Positions 27,201 to 38,622 are shown, numbered from the stretch's first letter. The stretch is DNA of 64,000 bases from Tribonema minus (GCA_017506865.1 JAFCMP010000177.1:1-64000); one strand, 5' to 3'. The notes: generated by a model not told the origin, from the sequence alone. A program made the numbers and translations.

Positions 27201-28302
27201 TGCCATGCCCGCGTGCGAGTCCGCGGGCCGCATCTGCAGGGGATTTTGCGCATTGGGCAGCTTGACGTTGTTGTTGAACATCTCAATGGCCGCCTCCGCA
27301 GCTGCTCTCGTCTGGTACGTGATGAACATGCAGCCTGTCATTGGGGCGATGCAGCGAATGAGGGTCGCGACGCACGTGCGCACAGCAATGGTGAGTGCTG
27401 TTCCGTGCACAGAGACGTCCGGTGTCATGCACAGTTGATGCTACAGGAATGTAGTTTGACAGCAGTAGCACCAGCATTTTGGATTTAAAGCTCAATCAGG
27501 TGTGTCCATCACGTGCAGCAGGCCAAGCATAACACTTGCGAAAAGTGCTCATGTAATTCGTGCCAGTAATGGAACCGAAGAAGCTGCAGAGATGTACTCA
27601 GTTTTCCGATGTGATAATGGCTCCGACACGCACAAGACACTCCTTTCGAAAGGCTGGCAAACATGCCACACAGACGACTTCGCTGGAGTGGCGAGCGCGT
27701 CACATTAATCAAAATCTGTTGTCGACCATGCAACAAATTTATCGTGAAGCGCTAGATCAATATGTCACAGAGCACCGCCAGCGGAGAAGTTGATGTACGT
27801 ACCTCGATGCATCCTGGTCTGTCGATCCCGAATAACCATCAGATGTGCTATGGGCCTGTGAAAGGCAGACATCGGACGAGCAGGGGCGTAAATGGAAAGG
27901 GCCTACCGGACTGTGCGGCAGCTCAGAGGTTGTCATGCTGCAATCTGCGTGTCGCCACGAGGTGGAGACAGCTGGCAAAATGGGAGAGCATCTCTGACAG
28001 TGAATTCATCGAGCCGCGCCAATGCCTCACCCTGCTTTCTCGAATATGGGCCTCAGCTGCGCCTCGTCCATGTGCTTCGGCACCTGCCCGACGAACAACT
28101 TGAGCGGCTGCTCATCTGGCGCGTAAGGCTGCCCTATCTGCTGCTGTTCTGCAGGCTGAGCCGCTCCGACGGAGCTTTGAGCCCCATGCCCGTCGCCGGA
28201 TGGGAACGGAGAGGATGTGGGAGTGCGAGGCACTGAATAATCGCCCTGTTGGGGCGGCATCACGTCACCTTCGCTGGGCTGATGTTGCGCGGGCTGCTCC
28301 AT
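18283..28302 (-). CDS. CELF/BRN1-type RNA-binding protein with three RRM domains
   Basis: Nine exons keep frame with GT-AG borders: 28302-28031, 27855-27803, 27334-27200, 25880-25744, 24920-24849, 23521-23474, 21278-20325, 19136-18963 and 18624-18283, giving 728 aa. RRM1 (about 67-150) has LKLFVGQVP and [11 protein letters not shown]2 (about 158-238) has NKLFVGMMP and [11 protein letters not shown]3 (about 546-618) has SVFVYHLPP and GFGYVSYD. Two N-terminal RRMs, a long linker and one C-terminal RRM define the CELF/Bruno family, which controls splicing, translation and decay of mRNAs through GU-rich sites; plant BRN1 is the nearest type. The linker is one 954-nt exon, rich in Gln, His, Gly and Ala and probably disordered. 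An in-frame ATG at 28344 is an alternative start. Exons 5 and 6 have degenerate copies of themselves in the following introns. Confidence 0.93.
19412..19440. repeat. Interstitial telomere-like repeat
   Basis: Two to three CCCTAA-type units with variants lie inside the intron between the CELF linker exon and... the next exon region upstream of 19136. A second variant tract lies at about 19878-19910. Confidence 0.55.
22381..22455 (-). repeat. Dispersed repeat R1, copy 1 (minus, short)
   Basis: Read on the minus strand, this matches the copies at 24501-24641, 25991-26130 and 51722-51834. The common core runs from GATTCAAAAGATCG through GAGCTCTA and a TGGTTRGC string to CAGTGCCTTCCA. It lies in the intron after CELF exon 6 and lacks the right-hand half of the unit. 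Confidence 0.75.
22501..22538. repeat. Interstitial telomere-like repeat (CCCTAA)n
   Basis: About five CCCTAA units and variants lie inside a CELF intron. Confidence 0.8.
23221..23521 (-). repeat. Tandem donor-side copies of CELF exon 6
   Basis: The real exon 6 3' end and donor (about 23510-23472) is followed downstream in the gene by two degenerate copies, near 23395-23341 and 23280-23224, with a period of about 116-120 bp. The nearer copy preserves a CTCGCCGACAAGAAG exon end followed by GTCAGT. The farther one keeps AAG before GTCAGT. Both copies therefore carry a usable-looking 5' splice site. Confidence 0.85.
24086..24116. repeat. Interstitial telomere-like repeat with an inverted start
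   Basis: A short TAGGGTTAGG stretch is followed at once by about three TAACCC units, so the two halves point in opposite directions. It lies inside a CELF intron. Confidence 0.75.
24431..24920 (-). repeat. Copies of CELF exon 5 in the following intron
   Basis: The 3' part of exon 5 (24903-24849, coding [13 protein letters not shown]) recurs in degenerate form at about 24800-24748 and 24492-24431. Both copies contain the CTCCAGCT and GGCCTCGTGCA strings seen on the plus strand. Flanking text (GAGCACTGGG) is also shared between the two copies. A dispersed repeat R1 lies between them at 24501-24641. Confidence 0.82.
24501..24641 (+). repeat. Dispersed repeat R1, copy 2
   Basis: This 140-bp unit is closely similar to 25991-26130 along its whole length, from GAATCAAAA through GAGCTCTAGG and GTGCCTTCCACCAAT to CAAACAGTGCCACCATA. 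No terminal inverted repeats, poly-A tail or tRNA promoter boxes could be confirmed. Confidence 0.8.
25991..26130 (+). repeat. Dispersed repeat R1, copy 3
   Basis: This is the second full-length plus-strand copy of the R1 unit, located in the intron between CELF exons 3 and 4. Confidence 0.8.
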
Positions 28303-28631
28303 ATGGCGGTCCTTCAGGAGGGGCCGGACACAGGCAATTGACACGCACGACCTGGCTGCCCTAGTGGATAGCGGCGTTGGCGGTGAAGAGTTGACAAACA
28401 GGTGCCTGGGCCCCGCAAGCGACCGCTGGCATGCTCTTCAGCGAGGTTTCCGGAAGGCACACAGGCACAAGGATCTCGGCGTGGCAGTGCGCATTTTTCA
28501 AAATTGTTAGAGGTGAACTTCTATTGGCTGTGCTTGATAGCCTGACATTGACAGCAGCAGCAGCAACAACAGCTGCCGCTAGGTGTTGCAGATCAGCAAC
28601 CACTCGAGCTGCACACGCGGGCGCGGAGAGC
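28303..28631. promoter_or_regulatory. Divergent promoter region between CELF and eIF3d
   Basis: The start codons of the minus-strand CELF gene and the plus-strand eIF3d gene face away from each other across 329 bp. Both promoters and 5' untranslated regions must lie here or overlap the neighbouring gene. No TATA box or named element is evident, so the call rests on geometry. Confidence 0.6.
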
Positions 28632-31600
28632 ATGGCGCAGTTCACCACTCCCAAGGTGCACATCAACACCGATGGCTGGGGACCCACCAACAGGTGAGAG
28701 CCGACGCTGCGCACAGAATGCATGCAGCTGTGTCTGCGCCCTCCGCTCTCTGCTGACCCTCGATACCTGCTCGACCTGCACCGCAGCAACCTGCCGCAGC
28801 AGTTCCTGGATGTGCCCTATGCTCCCTTTGGCAAGTCAGACAGGATCGGTCGCGCAGCCGACTTCACAGCGCCTCTGTACTACCAGAACCGCACATTCAG
28901 AGGAGGACGCGGGAGGGAGGAGGCCGCAGTCAACACAGAGTTCCAGTACAAGTACGACAAGGAGGACGATGCGGAGTTCGAGCTGGTGGACACAACTAAG
29001 ACCACCACAGGAGGCCGCGGCCGCTTTGGAGGCGTGCGCAACAGGTGGCAGCAGGGCAGAGGGCGTGGCGGGGGGCGCGATGGCGGCAGGGGAGGGAGGG
29101 GGGATGGCAAGGCGACGGCGCCTGTGCAGATGCGGTCTATCAAGGACAGGGCCAGGCAGCAGCCTCAGGGCAAGAAGAAGTGGAATGCCCTGAGGAAGAA
29201 CGACAGGCGGCCCTGGCACAGGCGGTATCAGAGGAGCGACAGGCAGGCCTCTGTCAAGATCCAGGCGGACTGGCAGGTGAGATCATGAACTTGTCACCTT
29301 CGGCGATTGTGCGCGATGCTGGGCATCTTTTCTCGCAGTAGAAAGCGCTACAGTAGGCGGCAGTAATGCAGTGGATGGCAGCAGTCAGTGAGCAATATGG
29401 GCACATTGCCAAATACTGATCAGCCGAGACCATCAGTAGTGGCTAATGTGAGGGCAAACTCCGCGCTTAGCAGCACACTGTGCAGCATCTGGACGACCTA
29501 GGGTGGGGGTAGGCTTAGGCCAACCCTACCGAGACCACACCCTAGGTACAGGTGTTGTGAGATCCTATGTCCCTTGTGCGGTCGCGCACAGCGTCTGCAT
29601 GCCAGCGCGCCACAGATGATGTCACGTGCAGCACCTATGGGCATATGGCTCTATCATTTTTCTGGGCAAGTCATATGGTGGATCTTGGGCTGCACATGTT
29701 TGGCAGTCAGTTGCTCGCCTTACCAGTTGCTGTAAAGCATGTAGCAAGCAAGTATCATGGTGGCTGCTGCGTACGCCTCACCGCTAAACAGCGGCATCAG
29801 AGTTTTGCATATATGCACACAATGAAAATCGGCCATGTGTTCAGCAATTGATGAGCCACCTCTGAAGGCATCGTGTATGTGTATGACTTGAGGTATGATC
29901 GCTCTTTGCATCATCCAAGGCCTGGGGCACCTTCTGATTCACCGTCATACAAACACACCTTGTAGCTCGGCACATTCTCAAATGTTTTGTTGGTGCCCTC
30001 ATACCGGACAAAGGTTGATGGTGGCTCGTGTTTTGCAGCAGTGCTTTGACCTGATCTTGTGGGTGCCATTGTCTGGGTGGCAACATGCCGTTGAAGTCTG
30101 TGCATAGTCCACAACCTCATTGACAAGTGTTACTGGCACGAATGCAGCCAATCAGCCTCAACCAAAACAATCAGGTGGCAAAAGAGTCAGTCGCAGACCA
30201 GCCTTACCAGCTCCTTGATTGGTCCTACTGCGCACACAGCACCTGTCCAACATGGTCTGTTGGGGCAGTTGCATGTGATGTGCAGTGCTGAGCAATGCTG
30301 ACCAGTGCTGCAGTAGGGGGCTGTGTTGACTTGCAGGCAGCAGCGCTCCACTGCCGCTAATGCTCTGGGCTCCAGCCTCTGAAGCTCCTGCTCTGCAAAG
30401 GCAGGAGGACAGAAGGGGTAGGGCTTCAGACCTTTCAGTGCTGTGCTGGTCCTTGAGGCGATGTTTTACGCGCTTGAGCGCTGACTTCCTGGCAACTGCT
30501 GAGCACTGCCATGTGCACATGAGACCTGAGCGCTGACACCTCGACATACCCCCCCTTAACCTCAATTTGAGCAAAGCCACCAGTCAACTGTTCACCATCT
30601 CCTGAGCAATGCTGCATGTAAAGCCGCCTGAGCGCTGACCTCTCTGCCACGTCTGCGACGCCCAACCTCCATGCTACTGCAACTTGTGAGCAGTACACAT
30701 CCTGAACGCTGACTTGTCACCACGATATTCGTCGCCGCTGAATTAAACACGCTTGACTTGTTGGTGGCCCAAGGCACTTCCTGAGCAGTGCCACGTGTCA
30801 TCATGTGCCAGTAACGGCACATTAGCGCTGCCTTCTCCGCGCGATGCTCCTCCACCTGAGCGCTGACATGTCAGCACGATGCTTGCCGCCGCCGCTGCCT
30901 CAGGTCCTAGAGGAGCTGGACTGCCCGCGCTTGACTTTTCATTGAGCTTCCTTTTGACCAACGATAACACCTCAGCGATAACTCACTCAGCGCGATTTTC
31001 CCTCGCCTGAGCGCTGACATGTCAGGTTCATTCTCGCCCTTGTCACAGGTCCTGGAGGAGCTGGACCTCCCCGCGCTGACCAACCTCAGCGAGCATATTT
31101 TGACTGTTTTTACGTCTCGAGCACCGCCACGTGTCAGCAATGATCATGTCCGGCATTCAGCTTCATTCTCCCTCACCTGTGAGCTGACATGACAGTTTCA
31201 TTCTCGCCTTCATCTCAGGGGCTGGAGGAGCTTGACCTGCCCGCGCTTGACAGCTCATTGAGCTTATTTTGAGCAGTACCACGTGTCAGCAATACCCATC
31301 TTCAACTTCTCAGCGCGATCCTCCATCACCTGAGCGCTGACATGTGGTAGAATTTTACTTCTTTCCCCCTTGTCTCAGGTCCTGGAGGAGCTGGACCTTC
31401 CCGCGCTCACCAAGCTCACCACGGCCGTCCCCACGGTCACCGACCTGCAGTGGTGCGGCTTCCTCGACCAGTACGACGAGTCCTACGACACGCTCACCTC
31501 GCGCAACCCCAAGCGCCTGCGGCGCCACGAGAACAAGGAGTTCTACTTTGTCACCACAACGGACGACCCCGTCATTGAGAGGCTCACCACGGAGCTGGAG

Positions 31601-34600
31601 AACGCGGGCGCGGTGTTCGCGACGGACGCGATTCTGAGCCACCTGATGGCGGCGCCGCGCAGCGTGTTCCCCTGGGACGTCGTGATTCAGAAGGTCAACG
31701 GGACGCTGTTCATGGACAAGCGCGACAACTCGCAGTTCGACTTCCTCACCGTCAACGAGACGGCGTACGACACGCCCGCGGTCAACGAGGTGCGTTTTTG
31801 GAGAGTCGCGCGAAGAAGTTGATGTTGAAGTTTGTGTGGTGCCTTGCCTGCGGCAGCTGGTGTCGTACTTGAGCGCTGTGGTAGAGGCTATCAAGAGCAA
31901 GCACGGATTTGGCACTTGTTGCTGTTCGACTTCCTCACGATCCATGAGACGGCGTACGACACGCCAGCGGTTAATGAGGTGCGTTTTCATGGCAGTGGAG
32001 TGGAGAGTCACTTGGCCAAGAAGTTGCTGTTGAAGTTTGCGTATTGCCGTGCCGGCCTTTGGCAGCTGGTGTCATACTTAATGCTGTGGTGCCGTACATT
32101 GAGAGCAAGGGCGAGATTGACCCCGTTGCAGTTTGACTGCACCATGGTCAACAAGTTGGCGTGTGACACACCAGCTGTGAATGAGGTGCGTTGCATGCAC
32201 ACTGACGTTGATTCACACTGCTTGGAAGTAACTGGTGATTCTGTTGTGTGTTTGGGCCCCCCATGGGCTCCCATGTTTTGTTTTTTAAGGAGCAGTCTTG
32301 ATGTGAGGTACCCCCATTGTTCCATTTGTCGCTTGCACTTCATAGCTCACCGTAGCACCACTTCCAACCATGTCAGTCTGGAGGCTATTGCAACAATGGT
32401 GCCTTCCCATCACCTAAAGCACTGTGTCGTTCTAGCTGTACCAGCAACTTCCGCATGCACAAATCCACGCGTCACAACACACCTCCACAACCTCAACTTC
32501 AACTGCAGGACCCCGAGAACATCAACAACCCGGACCGCCTGAGCCTGGAGGCCACCATGATCAACCAGAACTTCTCTCAGCAGATCCTCAAGGACGGGGC
32601 GCGCACCACCTTTGACATGCCCAACCCCTTCTTTGGGGACGAAGAGGGGGCGGAGGGGGGGTCGCAGCCCTCCAGCGTTGCGTACCGCTACCGGCGCTTC
32701 TCCCTGGGCCCCGAACTCAACATTGTGGCGAGGTGCGTCTAGAGCAGTTCTTGAGCAATGTACCACCTACTTCAAGATCATCCTTTCTAATTTCCCAGAA
32801 GTTCAACAAACGTCATTCACCAGGATACTTGCGCTGTTGCAAAAGTGCTCACACCATACATCAAGCTTACGATCGGCAAGTCTTGGCGGGGCCCAGAACT
32901 TAAAAATATGGCAAGGTGCGTCGCCGCGCCGCTTGCTGAGCGCTGTTTCACCGTCTTCAACAGTGTACTTCCACAATGGGCTGTACACCAGACGCTCGCA
33001 TGCGCATGGAGCTCAGGTTTGGCAGTTCCTTGCTGAGGCCTGAACACAGTGAGTGCTGCCGGTTTCCCTCTCCTCACACCGCTCCATTGCTCACATCTTC
33101 GCATCAACGACACGTGCGAGCTGCACAGCAAGTCGTCCAGAAGCTCGACAACCAGCGGCGCATTGCTGACTGCACTGCGAGTACAGCATCCCCGTGAGCT
33201 TGCCAAATTTGCATTCTCGTGCCATCTCCTTACATGGGTCGCACTTCAGTACTTGAGCCCAATACTTCAAAAACAAATGTGAGCTGCACGGCTTGTCCAG
33301 AAGCGCGTCGAGCTAACCCTACCCTACCTCTAAGTGCGTGACTCACCGCACTGTGGATACATGCGGCTCATCTCATGAGGAACCCATATGCTCCGCCCCG
33401 CAGCCGCCACATCACCTGATCACAATTCAATGTCTCAACTTTAAAATCCAAACTTCATGCCGGTGCGAGCTGCACGTTATCGTCCAGAAGTGCGGCGAAC
33501 AGCAGTACATGACTCACTGCAGCGTGTACGCAGCTTGACTAATCAAAAAGACATGCGCTCCACCCCCGCAGCCCCCCACATGACCTGTCACACATCAACA
33601 CCTCAACTGCAATTCTTGAATTTCACCTGTAAGCTGCACGGCATCGTCCAGCAGCGCGGCGAGCAGCAGTACACAACAGATGATATACAACAGCATTCCT
33701 CACAAGCTCCACATGCGCGGCTACCCTACAACTTTAACTCAAGCGTCCGACTAACATCAACTTCAACACCTCAACTCCAATGCACAAACTTCATACATAC
33801 ATACAGGTGCGAGCTGCACGGCATCGTCCAGAAGCGCGGCGAGCAGCAGTACATGACAGCGTACGCGCTCAACGAGTGGGACAGCAAGCTAGCGGGTGCG
33901 GTGGACTGGCGTCAGAAGCTTGACTCACAGCGCGGCGCCGTGCTGGCCACGGAGTTGAAGAACAACGCCGCCAAGCTGGCCAAGTGGACGGCGCAGTCCA
34001 TCATCGCGGGCGCAGATCAGGTAATTTAAAGTTCAACCCTACTTCAATATACTGACGCAAGCTTTCGTTTTGAACTACAAGTTTAGCACGCGGCAGGGTG
34101 CTTCGGTCTGCTGCACCTTCGTATGCAAACCTCATGTGTGTGTATACTCGACCTATTGTTATGCGTTAGGTCGTGCGAAGCTCGGATAAGAAATTCAACA
34201 AGCGCCAATGATGCAACTTTTGAGTCACTACTACGTCGGTGCTGGTCATCGGTGCAAAGGCAAACGTCACCTGTTCTTTGTCGCCTAACCGCTGTGTTGC
34301 TGTGTACAGCGTAGAAGTGACCTCATGCGCAGGTGCTGTTCACCTTTTCCGCTTGTTCAGTACACAGATTATGAGGTTTCGCCTGCCCAATACAGAGATC
34401 ATGAAGTTGCAGTTTTGCATACGCCATCTGGCCATTGAAGTTGCACGACGCTTCCCTTCCTCGTGTGATTGCAGATGAAGCTGGGGTTTGTGAGCCGCGC
34501 CACCAAGAGCAACGCGTACGACCACGTGGTGCTGGGTACTCAGTTCTACAAGCCCAACGACTTTGCAAGGCAGATCACGCTGGACGTGCGCAACATGTGG

Positions 34601-35488
34601 GGCATCGTCAAGGAGATCGTCGAGCTTATCCGCAAGCAGGTGCGCCGAGCCGCTGCTGACACGCAGTGGTGAAGTTGGTGTTGAAGTTGCATGCGTCTCG
34701 GTATGGTGGGAGCGGACGCGTGCGGCAACGCGTGAAGCATCGACGGGCAGATTGTCCGGTTTGGTGTGAGCGCTGCTGACACATTGTTGAAGTTTGTTTT
34801 GAAGTTGACTGGGTTTGCCTCACATCGCAATCGCACGTCTTGAATGCGCCCCACTTGACCCTTGCCTACCTCTTTTACCCCAAGGTACCGCTTCATGCAG
34901 GCAAGTTTATCAGCACGGCATTGTCACCGTGCCATCTTCTACATGTATTGTTCTGTGCCTTTCGGCCTTGGTCAGTTGATGTGTAGTCAGCTGTGAATCT
35001 GGCTTGCCAGTGAACGAGACAGTTCGTGCACACCCAGCAAACTACCCTCCCCGCCCTTCTGGGATGCCATGTCACCACACTGGCATATCCTAATTGTACT
35101 GCCCATACTGCATGCATGCAAGCACTTCATTGAAGGAATCCACCTGAACAAGCATACGATTACTATTAAACCGGCACAGTCTTGGCAAGATAAAAGGTAG
35201 GTGTTCGCACTGTCGATTAATTGTCTTGTGTCAGGGCGCAGGAAAGCCAAGTTATCTTTTGGCTGGTCATCTACTGTCGCACTCAGTCTCTTCACTGTAC
35301 ATGGCCTCAATGATACAAGCTGATCATCACCACATTGATGGGACTTTTTCCGCTCGCAGGAGGACGGCAAGTTTGTGGTCATGCGTGACCCTAACAAGGC
35401 GGTTCTGCGCATCTACAGCGTGCCTCTGAGCACTTTCGAGGATGAAGACGAAGAGGAGCAGGAGGAAGAAGAGGAGGAGGAGGCATGA
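28632..35488 (+). CDS. EIF3D: Eukaryotic translation initiation factor 3 subunit D (eIF3d)
   Basis: Seven exons keep frame: 28632-28693, 28787-29276, 31379-31789, 32509-32732, 33807-34020, 34475-34639 and 35360-35488, giving 564 aa (the human protein is 548). The product starts [18 protein letters not shown], matching the eIF3d N-terminus. Family landmarks follow: [95 protein letters not shown] and [14 protein letters not shown], then an acidic Glu-rich tail. eIF3d is part of the eIF3 complex on the 40S ribosome and contains a cap-binding fold. An Arg/Gly-rich insert lies near residues 90-120. Introns 2, 3 and 4 are filled with exon-edge copies, described separately. Confidence 0.97.
30470..31405 (+). 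repeat. Acceptor-side tandem array before eIF3d exon 3
   Basis: The intron in front of exon 3 contains repeated units, each with CTGAGCGCTGACATGTCAG-like text. In the last four units this is followed by CAG and GTCCTGGAGGAGCTGGAC-like exon sequence. Exon-start copies lie at about 30903, 31051 and 31220, before the real one at 31379 (spacings about 148, 169 and 159 bp). Older, more decayed units extend back to about 30470 as CTGAGCGCTGA motifs. Confidence 0.88.
31735..32190 (+). repeat. Donor-side tandem copies after eIF3d exon 3
   Basis: The exon end coding [18 protein letters not shown] plus its GTGCG donor (to 31789) recurs at about 31926-31979 ([18 protein letters not shown]) and 32130-32184 ([18 protein letters not shown]), each again followed by GTGCG. 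The two copies share one open frame that runs from 31832 to 32542. Confidence 0.9.
32706..32925 (+). repeat. Donor-side copy of eIF3d exon 4
   Basis: The exon 4 end (GGGCCCCGAACTCAACATTG ... GGCGAG, then GTGCGTC) is repeated in degenerate form at about 32887-32925, with GGCAAG before GTGCGTC. Confidence 0.8.
33113..33860 (+). repeat. Acceptor-side tandem array before eIF3d exon 5
   Basis: Copies of the exon 5 start (coding [15 protein letters not shown]) lie at about 33113-33165, 33279-33314, 33462-33540 and 33628-33678, before the real exon at 33807. Spacing is about 165-185 bp. Shared intron text with CCTCAACT and ACTTCAT strings precedes the later copies. Confidence 0.9.
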
Positions 35489-36824
35489 GTGCACTGTACA
35501 GTGAACTTCTGCGAGAGTACTCTCAGAGTCCAGTGAACTGTCACTGCAGATCTATTCGTGCGCTGCTTGTGCACTGAGGGGGGTTTGATGGGGCGAAGGT
35601 ATTTTTTGTCGCGGCCATGCACCCTGTGGGACGGCGGCTGCAGAGCAGCAGTACACTCGAGTGCAGCTGTGAACTTTCAGCGCCTGTCAAAGTGTACTGC
35701 CGGTGAACTAAGGCTGCTGCTGCAGTGTGTGTCTCGGTCTCCCACGCTAGGCAGCACTCACTTCCGTGTCTACTGGTCGTGGCTAAGCAGCCAGTGTTGG
35801 GTCTGAATGTTTGCGCAAGCAGCACATCCTCTGTGCATCAAGCAGGGCGCTGCTTCATGGATAGGGTGGGGAAGGGGGAGGGTTGTGTCACTGTGTGACA
35901 CTAAGCATCACACATCACATGAACATGGCCTTCGATTCTGTCATTCCGCCTTTTATCTCGTTTACCTTTGTTGTTTGCTTGTTGGCAACTGTCGTTGCAG
36001 CTCTGTGGTGCACAGACACACATGTTGTGCAAACGCAAGGCGTGGTTCTGCGGCATTTGTTTGTTTGCAGGACATGATGCTCGCGGCTTGTACGCAGTCA
36101 TCCTGCACCTTTGCGGTTCTAAGTCTTTGGAGGCACTGCAGCCATGAACTTGACCATGCAAGAGGAGAACCTGAAGTTCACAGGGAAAGTGTGTGTACCA
36201 GACCTGCCTAAGTAGGTGTAAGGAGCAGCAGCCCCGCATATGCATGCAGCACCATCGTGTGAGGTGCATCACAGCAGCGCCTCAATCCATAGATTTTTTG
36301 TGTTATGTGCCTGGTGCGTGCATCATCAGTGCACGTTTTTCAGCCCCTGCAGAAAAAAAAAATCGTTTTCTTTCAACTGTTTGTAACCGTTTGCGGACCA
36401 AGTTGAAAAAAACACAGCATCATGACCCGACCTATTGGCGCTCATGGGGGTCAAGGCCCGCAATAAGAGGATTGAAAAGCGCACGAGGTGGCACGATGCG
36501 CATATGATTGTGCGCAGATACGATGGTGCGCACTGGCAGATCTGATTGACGTCCGCTTGCAGTTCAGGAACATTAGATGCGTGCGTGGCGGGACCGACTA
36601 GCAGGCCGATCTGGCGTCAGTGATTTGGCCAGGTGGATGCAGGAAGCCAGTGCAGTCAGTAGCGGACCGCTGGATGCTACTATGTTACAGATTATTGACT
36701 CCACTCCAAGACTCTATTTTTGTTCTGAAGATCCGCTCAACGTTGTCTCGCAGCTGAGGTGTGCACTCACAAAGCCTCCACCCCATCAGCATCAGACAGA
36801 TAGCACGCTCTCAAGAAGGCAGTC
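35489..36824. other. Intergenic region between eIF3d and the polyketide synthase
   Basis: It holds the 3' untranslated region of eIF3d and the promoter of the downstream synthase. A TGTAA string near 36217 could be a green-algal type polyadenylation signal, but it is about 730 bp past the stop and is weak evidence. No other gene is seen. Confidence 0.5.
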
Positions 36825-38622
36825 ATGGAGAGACTGATGATCTGCGAGCTGTCGGCTGCCAGGCCCGATGCCTTCGTCGCGTCGTACGGCACGGCTGCTC
36901 CGCCGCGTGTGCCGACACAGCGCTTTGTCGAGGTCATGTCCGCAGCCTTCAGGAGAGCCGGCAAGAGCGAGGACACCATCGCCAAGTTCGCAAGGACCTG
37001 CAAGGCCAGCCGAGTCACCAGCAGGAGCCTGTCGCTGTCGCAGTATCACGCCGGCACCGGGACAGCGGATGTGCAGTACCTCGGCAAACCTGCCGGTGAG
37101 CCGAGGGAGGCTGAGCTGATTGCCGAGGGCCGCAGCAGCCTGAGCGCCGAGCAGCGTGCTGCGCTGTGGGACGACATTGCCCCCAAGCTCAGCCTCGAGG
37201 CCGCCCGCTCTGCACTGGCCTCCTGGACCGAGGGCAGTGCCTCCGACATCACCCACATCGTCACCACCAACACCTCGGGCTGGCGCGAGCCGGGCATCGC
37301 CGCGCACCTCATCCACAGCCTGGGCCTGTCGCTGGACACGCAGAAGGCGGAGCTCAACTTCAACGGCTGCTTCTGCGGCATGACGTGCCTGCGGCTGGCG
37401 CGCGACATTGTGCGCAGCGGCGCCGCCGGCGAGCGCCGCGCCGTCCTCGTGGTGGGGCTCGAGCTGGCTTCCCTGCACGCCGATGAGATGCAGGTGCGAG
37501 TTTCTGGAGTGTTTAATTTCCGCATGATGCATACCCTCAGTGTAATCTAGAAAGCCTTCGACTGGTGATTGAGCTCTGCAACAGCACCAGAAATGTGTGA
37601 CTTGCGCATGCTTTTCTGGATGTACATATCCTGGGAAGCCTTTGACAGATGAGCATCATGATGATCTTGAAGCTTTGCAGCAGCATGTGCGCAGTGACAC
37701 GTGTACAGCAAGACGACATGAAACACGTGTGCATGTGTCTTGCAATTGCAATATGTTCACAAACTGCCCCATCACAGTGGCTATTGTTTCACACTGCTGT
37801 GGTTCACCTTTTCTCTGTAGTATCGTATACCACAGTGTCTTAAGAATTCTAGTGAAATTGTATTGCGGCATGAGCACTGTGTATTGTGGCTCGCTTGTTA
37901 CTTCAAGATCTGACTGCAGCATGCTCACACACACACACACACCCGCCGCCCCGCTCTGCATGCAGGACGACCCCAGCACGCTGGTGGCGCTCTCCCTCTT
38001 CTCCGATGGCGCGGGCGCCTTCATCATCGCCACCGCCGGCCCCTGGCGCTTCGCTGACGCCGGCATGTCCCTCATCCCCGACTCCACAACGCTCCTCGGC
38101 ATGGTCCCCCACTCCGCCCCCCACGAGCCCCCGCGCCAGTCCTTCCGCATGCACCTCAGCCCCGAGGTGCCGACAGCGCTCGCCGCCTACTTCACGCAGG
38201 GCGCGGGGCGTCGCCTGCTCGCGCGTCTCGCCGGCGGCGCCGCGGCCAAGTACAGCGGACTGAGCGCTGCTGCTGTTGACTCGGACTCCGACTCGGAGCT
38301 GCCCGCGCTCGCCGTGCACCCCGGCGGGCCGCGCATCCTGGACGCGCTCGCGAGGCCGCTGACCACCAACTTCAACTTCAAGAGCGACGCCCTCGCCGCC
38401 TCCTACGACACGCTCTTCGAGCACGGCAACCTCGGCTGCACGGCGATCCTGTTCGTGCTGGCGCGCGTGCTGAGCACTGCTGTGGAGGCGCGCGTCGCGT
38501 CGCTCGCGTTCGGCCCCGGCGTAACGGTAGAGTGGGGCGCGTTCGAGCGCGCGCGGGCGCCCACGCCGTGCATGACGCCCGTCGCGGCGTGCGAGGGGGC
38601 GTCGCCGGAGATGTTTCAGTAG
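36825..38622 (+). CDS. Type III polyketide synthase (chalcone synthase superfamily)
   Basis: Two exons, 36825-37493 and 37966-38622, join in frame to 441 aa. The catalytic Cys lies in GCFCG (Cys182), matching the GCFAG signature. His341 sits in AVHPGGP, Asn378 in EHGNLG, and the family-typical GPGVTVE lies at about 406-412. TNTSGWREPG (about 149-158) corresponds to the conserved TTSG..MPG stretch, and LFSDGAGAFI to the LFGDGAAA segment. These enzymes condense malonyl-CoA units onto an acyl-CoA starter without an acyl carrier protein, giving alkylresorcinols, pyrones, phloroglucinol or similar products. The starter and product cannot be read from the sequence. A Ser/Asp-rich insert (VDSDSDSE, near 327-334) precedes the active-site His. 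No exon-edge copies occur in its 472-nt intron. Confidence 0.93.

Noticed and set aside
27803-27847. CELF exon 2 starting at the TAG acceptor at 27848
   Set aside because: It is out of phase with exon 1; the acceptor before 27855 keeps frame and completes RRM1.
31832-32542. 236-codon frame in an eIF3d intron as a separate gene
   Set aside because: Its only protein-like parts are two copies of the eIF3d exon 3 end, and the real exon chain skips it in frame.
36792-37532. 246-codon minus-strand frame over the polyketide synthase
   Set aside because: Antisense shadow of a conserved coding exon with a complete catalytic motif on the other strand.
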